64,000 nucleotides of DNA, taken from Advenella incenata. GTDB taxonomy: Bacteria; Pseudomonadota; Gammaproteobacteria; Burkholderiales; Burkholderiaceae_B. This document shows, piece after piece, positions 8,003 to 17,286 of this stretch (position 1 is its first letter; the number at the start of each line of letters is the position of its first letter). Made by a program: the position numbers and the translations under genes. The notes under the pieces were generated by a model. It saw only the letters and a program-made list of their open reading frames with translations, searched no databases and was not told the DNA's origin. Location of the stretch: positions 124,001 through 188,000 of the forward strand of contig NZ_SHKO01000003.1 in assembly GCF_004217095.1 (NCBI RefSeq), given 5' to 3'.

Positions 8003-9376
8003 TTACTTCAAAGCGGTGATTTCAGTTTGTGCTTGCGGGCTGTCCGGCTCCTGATCGTCTTTGATCCGGAACAGGAGAATGGGAGCGCCCGCGGCCAGCA
8101 CGCCCAGGCCGATCAGCGCAGCCACGCCCGTGTATACGACGCTGGCGTAGAACATGTACAGGCAGGTCAGGCAAAACAGAATGGGAGTGATGGGGTACAA
8201 GGGCACCTTGTAGGGCAGCACGCGCTCTGGATAGCGCCGGCGAAGCACGAACAGCGACAGCCCGACCAGCAGCATGAAAGCCCAGAACACCGGTGCTGTA
8301 TAGTCCACCATGGCCTTGAAACCATCACGGGTGATGGCTCCCAGGGCAATGAGCGCCAGGGCAACGGTGCCTTGCAGAACCTGGCCGTTGGCCGGGGTTT
8401 TGCCGCGGCTGTCCCAGATCGCAACCCACTTGAGTATGGTCATGTCGCGCGCCATCACATAAAAAACCCGGGCGCCGGTAAATATGGTTGCATTCAGGGT
8501 GGATATCGCCGCGACGATAATGGCCAGGGTTACCGCAATCCGGCCGGGTTCGCCAGCGACCACGTACATCATATCTGCGGCAACGGCATTAGATGCGCGA
8601 AGGCCCTCCAGGCCCAGAATCGAGAGCAGCGCCAGATTGGTCAATACATAAAGCGTCACCAGAATCAGGGTGCCCAACATGAGCACTTTGGCAATGTTGC
8701 GCGGTGCATCCTTGAGTTCACCGGTCAAATAGGCCGCTTCGTTCCAGCCCCCATAGGTGAGCAACACGAATATCATGGCCATGCCAAGGGCCGCGGTTTC
8801 CGGGGCGGCGGATTGCGTTGTTGCCGGCGCCTGACCAGAGCCCAGAAGACCAAACAGGATGATGGCGGCGACCGCTGCAATTTCGATGAAGGTGACGATT
8901 ATCTGCAGGTTCTTGCCTTCGGTGGTGCCTATGAAATTGACCCCGGTCAGGACAATAACCGATATAGCCGCATAGAGGGAAGGGCCGTATGGCCCCAGCG
9001 GAACGATTTGCGCCAGGTAGTCGCCAAGCATGAAGGCAACCGCCGCGATAGCACCAGTCTGGATCACCGTGCAGCGTGCCCAGCCGAACATCATGGCAAC
9101 GGAGCGACCGTAGGCGCGCGACAGGAAATGGTATTCACCACCGGCATGAGGATGCGCCGCAGACAGTTCGGCGTAGCACAGCGCACCCACAAGTGTGATA
9201 AGTCCGCCAACAATCCAGACAAGGATAAACAGCCATTCGTGGGTGACATTGGCCGCGACAATCGAGGGCGTACGGAAGATGCCGATACCCACGACCAGCC
9301 CGACAACAATAGTGACGGCGTCAAAAACAGAAAGCTGGGGCTGTGGTCTGGCCTGGTTCTGGCTGTGATCGGTCAT
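8003..9376 (-). CDS. APC-superfamily amino acid permease
   Basis: 457 residues with about twelve hydrophobic segments. The first segment has the APC signature DAVTIVVGLVVGIGIFRTPS with the backbone-binding GIGIF motif, and the third has LCYAELSAAHPHAGGEYHFL, typical of amino acid-polyamine-organocation transporters. It should move an amino acid across the inner membrane by H+ symport or exchange. The charged C-terminal tail (KDDQEPDSPQAQTE) is cytoplasmic. The methyltransferase-like gene follows after 22 bases. Confidence 0.9.
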   Translation of the reverse strand: MTDHSQNQARPQPQLSVFDAVTIVVGLVVGIGIFRTPSIVAANVTHEWLFILVWIVGGLITLVGALCYAELSAAHPHAGGEYHFLSRAYGRSVAMMFGWARCTVIQTGAIAAVAFMLGDYLAQIVPLGPYGPSLYAAISVIVLTGVNFIGTTEGKNLQIIVTFIEIAAVAAIILFGLLGSGQAPATTQSAAPETAALGMAMIFVLLTYGGWNEAAYLTGELKDAPRNIAKVLMLGTLILVTLYVLTNLALLSILGLEGLRASNAVAADMMYVVAGEPGRIAVTLAIIVAAISTLNATIFTGARVFYVMARDMTILKWVAIWDSRGKTPANGQVLQGTVALALIALGAITRDGFKAMVDYTAPVFWAFMLLVGLSLFVLRRRYPERVLPYKVPLYPITPILFCLTCLYMFYASVVYTGVAALIGLGVLAAGAPILLFRIKDDQEPDSPQAQTEITALK

Positions 9377-10015
9377 CTGAATCCCTTGCTGTCAAACAAA
9401 AAAATGTCAAACAAAGCTGCATGCTGCGTGGCAAATACGTTGTGGCGTCTGGATATCGAGGTGCTGCAAAGGGTGCCGCAGATACTGTCCCGTCAAAGGA
9501 GATGGGCAGAATGGGCATGGTCGGCGCGGCTTGGGCATTATGCCCGGCAGGGCAGCGCTTAACGCTGACTAACCGGCAATGATGGATCCGCCGGTAGGCG
9601 ACTGGCGGAATCAAAATATCAAATCTTACAACCAGCTGAAAATTACTTTACCATAAAAATAATGACAAGGCGGTGTAATTTTTTTTGAAAAACACAAAAG
9701 TGATTTCTGTGCTTTATGGCGAGGTTATAACGAAAAGACTCGGGGTGCGGCAGGTCAGGGCCGGACTTTGTCAGCGTGCAGTTCACGTCTGTGATAGCTC
9801 GAGAAGGTGATTGCGCAAGGCGAGGAGACATCGTTAACGCTGTCCGGGATGGACGACAGGTTATTGAGCAGATTGATCAATGCTTTTATTTGCGCTCTGA
9901 TGGACTCTGCTCTGCAAGGAGTATGCTTCTCTTGTATCGGCAGGGGGTGCCGATATGGCCAGGCATGTACTGCATGTGCCCGGCCAGCCGACGGATTGTT
10001 TGAACCTGGTGTTGT
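9377..10015. other. 639-base intergenic region with paired hairpins
   Basis: No convincing gene. A perfect 8-bp hairpin TATCGGCA/TGCCGATA with a G5 loop occupies 9935-9955, and an imperfect hairpin with TGGCC/GGCCA ends occupies 9956-9986 directly beside it. They lie just downstream of the phosphoesterase stop on the minus strand but lack a T-run. The rest is AT-richer and holds the unresolved promoter of the permease gene. Confidence 0.5.
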
Positions 10016-11143
10016 TCAGCTTTTGGTTCGAAGCACGATCTGCGTGATCTCGGATGGGCGTCCCAGTCGAATTGGAAACCCGTTCCACAGTCCTGTCCCC
10101 ATGCTTACATACATTTTCATGGCATCCACATCATATAAGCCATTGACGAACCCGTCGTTGGCCATTTTGGTGAGCACGTGCGCGCCTAAAATCTGGCCGC
10201 CATGCGTGTGCCCGGACAGTTGCAGCGACACGCCGGCTTGCGCATGGGCGGAGGCACCCATCGGGCGGTGGGCCAGCAGGATGATGGTCTGGTTTGCCGG
10301 CGCCTGTTCCAGGGCAGCAGCGATATCCGGATCGGGAAGGCCAAAGCGAGCGGCCGCGTGATCGGTGATGCCGGCCACCACAATCTGCTGATTTTCGTGG
10401 GTGATAATAACGTGCTGGTTAATAAGCATGCGTAGCCCGAGCTCGTTGAATGCCGCCAGCCAGCTTTGATAGCCGGAATAATATTCGTGGTTTCCTGGTA
10501 TGGCCAGTACGCCGTATTTGGCCGTCAGCGATTGCAGCGGCTTGACGTCGTCTGCCCTGGCCTGTGGTGAGCCATCGACCATGTCACCCGTGATGACCAT
10601 CAGATCCGGTTCCAGGGCATTGGCCCGGTCAACGACGGCGGCCATCCACGGCCGCTGCAGCAGGCGACTGGCGTGCAAATCGGTTAATTGAACAATACGA
10701 AAGCCATCAAAGGCTGCGGGCAGGTTGGGCAACGCAATTTCAATCGTTTTTACTTTCGGGATCTTCACTGCGTTCCAGACGCCGATAGCGGCTATCACAA
10801 GGGTGATAACGGTAATGGCGACAAGTAGCCGCGGCGAGGCCAGCAGCACACGGCCGGTGGCGGCTGATACAGGGTAGGCCACCATTCCCAGCAGGTCTTT
10901 TATAAGAATGAAAAAGCCCAGCAGCAGTATCGTGCCAAATAACCACCCCAGCAGCATCAATACCGCAGCAGGGATTTCCGGCGAGGCCATGGAGCCAAAC
11001 CAGGTTCGGGTGATCAGATGATGTTCGGCGACGCAAAGGACGGCAAGGGTCAATACGATTTTGGTGGTCAGGTTCAGCGAAAGCGGCCAGATGCCGCGCG
11101 CGCTGACGTATAGACCAATGACCGCCATAATAATATGGAGCAC
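10016..11143 (-). CDS. Membrane-anchored metallophosphoesterase
   Basis: 375 residues. Four hydrophobic segments fill about residues 1-135, then a calcineurin-like domain follows. All dimetal motifs are visible: QLTDLHASR (D-x-H), TGDMVDG (GD), PGNHEYYSG (GNHE), LLAHRP (H) and SGHTHGGQ (GHTH). This resembles the YkuE/YaeI-type phosphohydrolases that act on lipid pyrophosphates or UDP-diacylglucosamine at the membrane; the substrate here is not established. The gene stands alone, with 369 bases upstream that hold a long perfect palindrome. Confidence 0.88.
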   Translation of the reverse strand: MLHIIMAVIGLYVSARGIWPLSLNLTTKIVLTLAVLCVAEHHLITRTWFGSMASPEIPAAVLMLLGWLFGTILLLGFFILIKDLLGMVAYPVSAATGRVLLASPRLLVAITVITLVIAAIGVWNAVKIPKVKTIEIALPNLPAAFDGFRIVQLTDLHASRLLQRPWMAAVVDRANALEPDLMVITGDMVDGSPQARADDVKPLQSLTAKYGVLAIPGNHEYYSGYQSWLAAFNELGLRMLINQHVIITHENQQIVVAGITDHAAARFGLPDPDIAAALEQAPANQTIILLAHRPMGASAHAQAGVSLQLSGHTHGGQILGAHVLTKMANDGFVNGLYDVDAMKMYVSMGTGLWNGFPIRLGRPSEITQIVLRTKS

Positions 11144-11512
11144 GGGGAAATTCCTGTTGAAGTTATTGTGGATTCACGGATGCGGCACTGGCCTATATTA
11201 AACCAGACACCGATTTCAATCGTCATGATCAGCCGGTGCTGACAGCGATGGACGACATGAATGGAGATCGTATTATACGCAAGCGCAGAGCCTGACTGGC
11301 GTGTTTACCGTAAATAGGCAGACCGTTTCAATCATGATTGGCATGCCCGGTGTGTCAGCCGCCACACCCCAGGCGGATGCATGGGCCTGGTGTTAACTGT
11401 CTTGGATGGGATAGCTGTTTGTATATACCCATGAGGTATATACAAACATGCTAACTACACATATGCCTGCGTGTTACCTGGCCTTGTGTTCAGGAGCACG
11501 GCTGTGCTGTGA
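11144..11512. other. Intergenic region with a perfect dyad
   Basis: No gene seen in 369 bases. The notable content is the 14-bp-arm palindrome at 11416-11448, listed separately. Confidence 0.5.
11416..11448. repeat. Perfect inverted repeat, 14-bp arms
   Basis: TGTTTGTATATACC (11416-11429) and GGTATATACAAACA (11435-11448) are exact reverse complements with a 5-base spacer CATGA. There is no T-run, so a terminator is unlikely; the length and AT-rich GTATATAC core look like an operator. It lies 273 bases upstream of the phosphoesterase start and just past the phosphodiesterase stop. Confidence 0.7.
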
Positions 11513-12340
11513 TCAGGCGGTAGCGGTGGTATCGTCGGCCATTTCATGCAGGCGATAGCGCCGGTCGCAGTCAAGGAAATCCTCTGCATGAATCAGGACT
11601 TGTGCTTCATTGAGCAGCACCACGCCGTACTGAGGTTGCTCATGACTGCCATGGATGCAGCTTTCATCGCCATGCAGGTCAAGCGCCACCTGATGATTGG
11701 TGCCCTTCAGGGTTGAATATCCCATGCCTCGGAACGTTCCACAAATAGGCCGATGGATGTGGCCGAAAAAGACCTGGCGGATGCGATGTTCAAAACCTTC
11801 AATCGCACCGAAAAAAGCTGCGGTGTCCAGTAGTGAAAGTGCATCCATACTGCGAATGCCTATTGGAAAGAACGGATGATGCATGAACAGCAGCACAGGT
11901 TTGCTCGATTCGGCCAAGCGTGCGCGCAGCCAATTGGCCCGGATCTCGCAATAGACGCCCCAATGAACGCCCGGTTCGTTGGTATCGAGAAACAAGGCAA
12001 GGTATGAGCCGAAATCACGGGCATATTGAACAAAACCGTTTTCGTCGGTATCGATATGAGCAAAGTGATGGCGGAACTCCTGCCGGCTATCGTGATTGCC
12101 CAGGATGGGGTACACCGGCATGGTCAATGGCGCGAGACATTCGCGCAAATGGACGTATGCCTGGGCGTGCCCATAGTGCGTGAGGTCGCCGGTAATAACA
12201 ACGGCCTGCGCATCGGGTTGGTGCGCGAGCATATGCGTTACGGCTTGTTGCAGGCGTTGCTTTGGATTGGTGCCATACAGAACACCGGCATCAGCAACCA
12301 GATGCGTATCAGTCAAATGGATAAATTTCATGATTGTCAT
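11513..12340 (-). CDS. Class III (GpdQ/CpdA-like) phosphodiesterase
   Basis: 275-residue soluble calcineurin-like enzyme. The dimetal motifs are complete: HLTDTHL (D-x-H), ITGDLTHYG (GD), LGNHDSR (GNHD), FMHHPFFP (H) and FGHIHRP (GHxH). Length and motif spacing match GpdQ glycerophosphodiesterase and cyclic-nucleotide phosphodiesterases. It starts next to the stop of the binding-protein gene and is the last gene of the ABC operon, so I infer that it hydrolyses the imported phosphodiester. A second ATG three codons later (12331) is an alternative start; no strong ribosome site distinguishes the two. Confidence 0.85.
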   Translation of the reverse strand: MTIMKFIHLTDTHLVADAGVLYGTNPKQRLQQAVTHMLAHQPDAQAVVITGDLTHYGHAQAYVHLRECLAPLTMPVYPILGNHDSRQEFRHHFAHIDTDENGFVQYARDFGSYLALFLDTNEPGVHWGVYCEIRANWLRARLAESSKPVLLFMHHPFFPIGIRSMDALSLLDTAAFFGAIEGFEHRIRQVFFGHIHRPICGTFRGMGYSTLKGTNHQVALDLHGDESCIHGSHEQPQYGVVLLNEAQVLIHAEDFLDCDRRYRLHEMADDTTATA

Positions 12341-12341
12341 A

Positions 12342-13604
12342 TCACTTGAGAAGGTTTTGCACGTCTTGCGTCATGGCTTCAAGGGCCGGCTGAGGCTGGG
12401 CCGATTTATCGAATACGGTTTGTAGACGGTCATTGATGACATCGGTGATTTTCAGGCCGTTCTCTCCGGGGAAAGCATACCAGCCGGTGAGCCAGGGCAT
12501 CTGCTTGACCGCAGTGTATTGGTTGGGGTTGGCATCGTAGTACCCTTTAAGTTTGGCCGGATCGTCAATAGGCAATGTGTTGGCAGGGAAGTAGCCGGTT
12601 CCTTTGGTCATGATGGTGGCGCCTTCGGGCCCTGTGGCAAATTTAATGTATTCCCAGGCTGCCTTCTGGCGTTCCGGGTCCTTGGTGAACATCATTGCCA
12701 CGTTGCCGCCGGCCGGGACCTTTCCTTGCTCGCCATAGATTGGGAAATAACCTGTCACCATCTTGAACTTGTCACCAATTTGTTCAGCGATGCTCGACAA
12801 CCGCGAGGTAGATGATGACAGGACAGCCAATTTGCCTGTTACGAACAGTTGGGTCGCATCTTTGTATCGCAGATTCTGCATGGTGTCGTTTTCGACCATG
12901 CGGCCCATCTGTGCAATGGATTCCTGGCCAATTTTATCGTTGAACGCCACCTTGGTTTCATCGGCGTTCAGCATCGTGCCGCCTTTGGAGAAAACCATAG
13001 CCTGCCAAAGCCAGTTGCCGGTAATTTCCCAGTCGTAATGCAGCCCATTGGTGCCGGGGTTGGCATTGCGCGACTTGTCGGCGATGGCGATGATCTCGTC
13101 CCAGGTCTTGGGCAGCGCATCTGCTGTGACGCCAGCTTTGCCCAGCAAATCCATGTTGTAGTACACAATGGGGGTAGAGAGCGAAAACCCGATGCCGACC
13201 TGTTTGCCATTAACCTGGCCCAGCGAGAGCAGGGCGGGGCTGTAGCCGCTTTTGACCCAGTCTTTTTCGGCATTGATAAACGGAGTGAGTTCCACCGCGA
13301 TATTGCGATCGACAAAAACACGCTGGCGATTTAAGCCCTGGTATGACACGTCGGCCAGCTGTTTGGTAACGGCGTGACGCAATGCCTGTTGTGTGGCCTC
13401 TTCGTACTCCGGTGTAGGAGCACGGAATTTGACCGAATAGTCAGGAAATTTTTCGGTAAAGCGTTTGGCAATTTCAGCGTGTACCTGATTGAACACATCA
13501 GGATACGGGTAGTCGACAATAAGTTCAATTTTGGCGGCATAGGCCGCATTGCTTGTCAGGGACAGGCACGCCAGCGCGCGCAACAGATTTTTAGTTTGCA
13601 TCAT
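12342..13604 (-). CDS. ABC transporter substrate-binding protein (UgpB-like)
   Basis: 420-residue family 1 extracellular binding protein. Signal peptide at residues 1-23 (ALACLSLTSNAAYA). Seen in the mature protein: the N-terminal KIELIVDYPYPDVFNQV strand-loop, the hinge-near PIVYYNMDLLGKAG, LPKTWDEIIAIADK, and WEYIKFATGPEGATIM, all typical of UgpB/MalE-type proteins. It should capture a sugar, polyol or glycerol-phosphate derivative in the periplasm. Gene order on this strand is phosphatase, ATPase, permease, permease, binding protein, phosphodiesterase. Ligand assignment to a glycerophosphodiester rests on the flanking enzymes. Confidence 0.9.
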   Translation of the reverse strand: MMQTKNLLRALACLSLTSNAAYAAKIELIVDYPYPDVFNQVHAEIAKRFTEKFPDYSVKFRAPTPEYEEATQQALRHAVTKQLADVSYQGLNRQRVFVDRNIAVELTPFINAEKDWVKSGYSPALLSLGQVNGKQVGIGFSLSTPIVYYNMDLLGKAGVTADALPKTWDEIIAIADKSRNANPGTNGLHYDWEITGNWLWQAMVFSKGGTMLNADETKVAFNDKIGQESIAQMGRMVENDTMQNLRYKDATQLFVTGKLAVLSSSTSRLSSIAEQIGDKFKMVTGYFPIYGEQGKVPAGGNVAMMFTKDPERQKAAWEYIKFATGPEGATIMTKGTGYFPANTLPIDDPAKLKGYYDANPNQYTAVKQMPWLTGWYAFPGENGLKITDVINDRLQTVFDKSAQPQPALEAMTQDVQNLLK

Positions 13605-13616
13605 GAATTCCTTTGT

Positions 13617-14459
13617 TTAACCTTTGACACCCGAGAGGGTGACACCTTCGATAAAGCGCTTCTGCGCGGACAGAAAAAACAGCAGTAGTGGCAGCGTGAT
13701 GATGACGGTGCCCGCCATCAGCGGCCCGAAATCGGTTCCCGCTTCCTCGTTCTTGAAGAACATTGTCCCCAGCGGCGGCGTGGCCAGATCAGCGGTATTG
13801 ATGACCAGCAACGGCCAGAAATAATCGTTCCAGTGCCAGACCACCGAAAATATCGAGAGCGCGATCAACGCCGGCATGGCTGCCGGCATCATGATGCGCC
13901 AGACCAGTTCGAACTCGCTCATCCCGTCAAGACGAGCGGCGTGAATGAGGTCATTGGGCACTCCCATTAAGAACTGGCGCATCAGAAAAATACCGAACCC
14001 GGATGCGATAAACGGGATGATCAGTGCGGCCGTGGTATCCAGCAGGCCTGCGTGATAGAGCAGAATGTAGAGTGGGATGGCAGTCGCCTGGAAGGGAATC
14101 ATCAGCGACATCAATATCAATCCCCAGGCAAGGCGTTTACCTCGGAACTGCAGCTTGGCAAAGCAATAGGCGGCTGGCAGCGCAACGATGATTTGCAAAA
14201 TCAGGATGCCGGCACAGACCACGATGCCATTGAATAAATAGCGAAGCAGGGGAACCTGGGTCAGCGCTTTCGAATAGTTTTCGATCGCAGCCCAATGCTG
14301 TGGCAACAGATGAAAACCTTCACGGAAAATTTCATCAGCCGGTTTCAGGGAAGTGGACAGCATCCATATAAAGGGCAGCAGGAAGATCGCCGCCCCCGTC
14401 ATCAGCACAACGTGTCGGAATATTTGCCAGGAAAGCGAAGCGTGCATGGGATTTTTCAT
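13617..14459 (-). CDS. ABC transporter permease (UgpE/MalG type)
   Basis: 280 residues with six predicted membrane helices. The EAA loop that contacts the ATPase is visible as LIHAARLDGMSEFELVWRI around residue 195. The C-terminus ends in RFIEGVTLSGVKG, a hallmark of the MalG/UgpE branch. Its start overlaps the stop of the other permease by four bases, implying coupled translation and a heterodimeric channel. Confidence 0.92.
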   Translation of the reverse strand: MKNPMHASLSWQIFRHVVLMTGAAIFLLPFIWMLSTSLKPADEIFREGFHLLPQHWAAIENYSKALTQVPLLRYLFNGIVVCAGILILQIIVALPAAYCFAKLQFRGKRLAWGLILMSLMIPFQATAIPLYILLYHAGLLDTTAALIIPFIASGFGIFLMRQFLMGVPNDLIHAARLDGMSEFELVWRIMMPAAMPALIALSIFSVVWHWNDYFWPLLVINTADLATPPLGTMFFKNEEAGTDFGPLMAGTVIITLPLLLFFLSAQKRFIEGVTLSGVKG

Positions 14460-15328
14460 TGGTAATGTGTCCGTTTTTCCATGCCAATCTGCTGGATCAA
14501 GGTGAGTACGAAAATGCAGGCGACGAACACCAGCACGATGGCGGCGGCGTAACCCATGCGGAAAAATGCGAAACCTTCGGAGTAAATCGTATGCAGGAGG
14601 ACTTCTGTGGACTTGTTCGGCCCGCCCTGAGTGAGCGCATGTACGGTATCGAAAACCTGCAGTGACCGAATGCAGCAGACGGTGACCACGAACAGCATGG
14701 TTGGCCCCAGCATGGGCAGGGTCAGTCGCAGCAGCCTGTCCAGTGGATGGCGCATGCCGTCAAGCAGGCTGGCGTGGCGCAGTTCCATCGGAATATTTTT
14801 CAGGCCGGCAAGGAACATGACCATGGCCAGTCCCGACATTTGCCAGATCCCGATGGCAGCCAGCGACGGCAGGGCCAAATCATAATCGTTCAGCCAGTTC
14901 TGGGGACCGATGCCAAACCATGACAGCACGTTGTTCAGAAAACCCACAGTGGGATGCATGAGAAATTGCCATACCACAGCCATGGCAATCAGCGTGGAGG
15001 CGACCGGCATGAAAAAGGCAGTACGGTAAAACCCGCGCAAGGATTCGTGGGATTCGATGAGCAAGGCAACACCCAGGCCGACCGCAATGGAGCACACTGA
15101 CACGATGACCAGGTAATAGACTGTGTTGGCAAAGCTTTTACGGAAGGTCGGGTCATTCCAGAGATCGACGTAGTTGCCTAGCCCGACCCAGTTCCAGGTA
15201 CCGGCGCCGAATTGCCAGTCCGTCAAAGACATGAGCGCCACAATGAGCAGCGGCACGATTAACAGCAATACAGTCAGAACCAGGCAGGGACCGAGTAACA
15301 GCGAAAGTTGCAGTGGCTTGATGCGCAT
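14456..15328 (-). CDS. ABC transporter permease (UgpA/MalF type)
   Basis: 290 residues, six membrane helices, with the EAA loop seen as LRHASLLDGMRHPLDRLLR around residue 190 and LTQGGPNKSTEVL in the last periplasmic loop, typical of the UgpA-type partner. It starts 9 bases after the ATPase stop and overlaps the next permease. With that protein it forms the membrane channel of the importer. Confidence 0.92.
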   Translation of the reverse strand: MRIKPLQLSLLLGPCLVLTVLLLIVPLLIVALMSLTDWQFGAGTWNWVGLGNYVDLWNDPTFRKSFANTVYYLVIVSVCSIAVGLGVALLIESHESLRGFYRTAFFMPVASTLIAMAVVWQFLMHPTVGFLNNVLSWFGIGPQNWLNDYDLALPSLAAIGIWQMSGLAMVMFLAGLKNIPMELRHASLLDGMRHPLDRLLRLTLPMLGPTMLFVVTVCCIRSLQVFDTVHALTQGGPNKSTEVLLHTIYSEGFAFFRMGYAAAIVLVFVACIFVLTLIQQIGMEKRTHYQ

Positions 15329-15337
15329 ACAGATCTC

Positions 15338-16474
15338 CTAGGCTGCCAATGACAGGCATTGCCTGTCAGCGCGCAAACTGTGTCCCTGCGTATCGAATAC
15401 GTGCCATGCCTCGTGTGGTACATGCACTTGCAATACTTCACCGATCTTCAAGTGTGGCGCTGTATCCAGCACGACGACGACAGCTTCACCAGCCGGTGTT
15501 TGCATGGTCACCATGCATTCGGGCCCCGTGAATTCGACCAGGGTGATCCTGCCTCTGACGCTCAGCGTATCGTCCGAGGCGGTGAGCAATGCCTGCTGCG
15601 GACGAAATGCCAGTTGTGATGCGTGCTTTGGAAAGAAATCGTGCAGCGGTTGATCCTGCAGGCAGGCATGGCCTGCCGCATTCTGCCTAACCCCCAGGAA
15701 GTTGACCCGAGGCGCGCCAACAAAGGAGGCCACATCGGTATGGCTGGGGCTGTGATAAATTTCCTGGGGCGTGCCCAGTTGCAGGATGTGACCGCCCTTC
15801 ATCACGGCGATGCGATCAGACATGGACATGGCTTCGTGCTGGTCATGCGTGACATAGACGAAGGTGACGCCCAGCTCATCGTGCAGTTGCCGAATTTCGC
15901 CGCGCAATGATTGGCGCAGGCTGGCGTCCAGATTCGACAGCGGTTCATCGAACAGGAACAGGGAGGGGCGTCGCACCATTGCACGCGCCAGCGCGACACG
16001 CTGGCGCTGGCCGCCGGAAAGCTGCACGGGCTTGCGATCCCACAGGTGGGCAATGCCCAGGATTTCGGCAATTTTTTGTCCCTGCTTTTGCGCGTCTTGG
16101 GTTTTGCGGCGCGTTGCCGGGCTGATCCAGCGTGCCCCCGGCAGCCGTTGTGCAAAGTGCAGCGTGCGCATATAAAGTGGGGTGCAGATATTGTCGCCTA
16201 CCGTCATATGAGGATAGAGCGCATAGGATTGGAACACCATGGCGCAGTCTCTTTCACCGGGCGATTGTGTCAGTAAATTTGCATCCCCTTTTTTGATCGT
16301 TCCGGTATCGGGCATTTCCAGCCCTGCCAGCAGTTTGAGCAGGGTTGATTTTCCACAACCGGAAGCGCCAAGCAGGGTTAGAAATTCGCCATTACGTATG
16401 GTGAGCGATAGCTTGTCAAGAACGGTGGTGGTGCCGTAAGACTTGCTGATGTGATCAAGGACAATATCAGTCAT
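15338..16474 (-). CDS. ABC transporter ATPase (UgpC/MalK type)
   Basis: 378 residues. Walker A GASGCGKSTLL near residue 35, signature LSGGQRQRVALARA near 148, Walker B LFLFDEPLSNLD near 170, and switch His in THDQHEA near 205 are all present. The C-terminal 130 residues form the regulatory TOBE-type domain of the carbohydrate/glycerol-phosphate subfamily. An insertion of about 20 residues (LPGARWISPATRRKTQDAQ) before the signature lengthens the helical subdomain. Its start overlaps the end of the HAD gene by eight bases. Confidence 0.93.
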   Translation of the reverse strand: MTDIVLDHISKSYGTTTVLDKLSLTIRNGEFLTLLGASGCGKSTLLKLLAGLEMPDTGTIKKGDANLLTQSPGERDCAMVFQSYALYPHMTVGDNICTPLYMRTLHFAQRLPGARWISPATRRKTQDAQKQGQKIAEILGIAHLWDRKPVQLSGGQRQRVALARAMVRRPSLFLFDEPLSNLDASLRQSLRGEIRQLHDELGVTFVYVTHDQHEAMSMSDRIAVMKGGHILQLGTPQEIYHSPSHTDVASFVGAPRVNFLGVRQNAAGHACLQDQPLHDFFPKHASQLAFRPQQALLTASDDTLSVRGRITLVEFTGPECMVTMQTPAGEAVVVVLDTAPHLKIGEVLQVHVPHEAWHVFDTQGHSLRADRQCLSLAA

Positions 16475-17159
16475 GATTCAGTTCCGGTAGAAGGGTGAAC
16501 CGTTCGGCCAGCCATTGACTGAGCTCACCTGCTTTTCGGTAGCTCAGCACGGCAGGGCTCAGTTCACCCGGGTGAGTGTGATAGCCGCCAAGATGGGCTG
16601 CAAAGTCGACGCCAGCCTGTGCAGCGCAACGCGCGTCAATCCAGGAGTCGCCTACGAATAAGGCATCCCGCAGCGGACATTGGAGATGCGATAAGGTAGC
16701 CAGGATGGCAGTTGGGTCCGGTTTGGGCGGCAGGCCATCATCCAGGCAATGAATATGTGAGAAAAGTGACCGCCATTCGGCCTGGTTCAGCAGGGCCAGT
16801 GTGGAAGCGCGATCGCGATTGGTGCACAGCGCCAGCGTCAAACCTGCCAATTGGAGTTGGGGGAGCATATGACCAACGCCCGGGTAAGGCACGGCGGTAG
16901 ATAGGGTATGGCCAAAATAGGCGCTTTCCATGTCGCGCAGGGTTGCTTGCGCCGCCCCGGCGTCCAGTGCCATTTGTTCAGTGGCCCGGGCAAACATCGC
17001 GCCGATGCCTTGGCTTAATGCCAGACGCAGTGCTGCGGGTTCGATGGTTGTTACCCCGGGCGTAACTGTGCGTACGGCCTGCAGCAGGCTGGGCCAGGTG
17101 TCCAGAAGTGTGCCATCCAGATCAAAGATGATCGTTTTGTAAGGAGTATGTGGTGTCAT
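16467..17159 (-). CDS. HAD-superfamily phosphatase (Gph-like)
   Basis: 230 residues. HAD motifs are complete: FDLDGTLLDT (nucleophile and acid Asp, near 13), LCTNRD (motif II, near 112), KPDP (motif III Lys, near 144) and FVGDSWID (motif IV, near 168). The helical cap between motifs I and II puts it with phosphoglycolate phosphatase-like enzymes that act on small phosphomonoesters. It is the first gene of the importer operon, so it probably dephosphorylates the product released by the phosphodiesterase (inference), for example glycerol phosphate. Confidence 0.88.
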   Translation of the reverse strand: MTPHTPYKTIIFDLDGTLLDTWPSLLQAVRTVTPGVTTIEPAALRLALSQGIGAMFARATEQMALDAGAAQATLRDMESAYFGHTLSTAVPYPGVGHMLPQLQLAGLTLALCTNRDRASTLALLNQAEWRSLFSHIHCLDDGLPPKPDPTAILATLSHLQCPLRDALFVGDSWIDARCAAQAGVDFAAHLGGYHTHPGELSPAVLSYRKAGELSQWLAERFTLLPELNHD

Positions 17160-17190
17160 GGCGCCACTTTAACGATCAAATATGACATAG

Positions 17191-17254
17191 ACATGAACAA
17201 AAATGATCAATTGCGATCTTTTTTTCTATAGGCTAGAATCACGATTGTTCATGT
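17191..17254. promoter_or_regulatory. Operator-like inverted repeat between operon and DeoR gene
   Basis: ACATGAACAA (17191-17200) and TTGTTCATGT (17245-17254) are exact reverse complements, 54 bases apart, in the divergent promoter region. GATCA-containing elements also recur nearby (17174, 17205 and 17279). Two distant half-site pairs are compatible with DNA looping by a DeoR oligomer; this is inference. Confidence 0.5.
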
Positions 17255-17286
17255 TATGGTAGTGGCTCAGCCAAAATGGATCATAT

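Noticed and set aside
7412-9562. A 716-codon open frame on the plus strand opposite the methyltransferase-like and permease genes
   Set aside because: It lies antisense to two well-supported genes, has a low-complexity Gln/His/Arg/Gly-rich composition and shows no domain; it is a codon-bias shadow.
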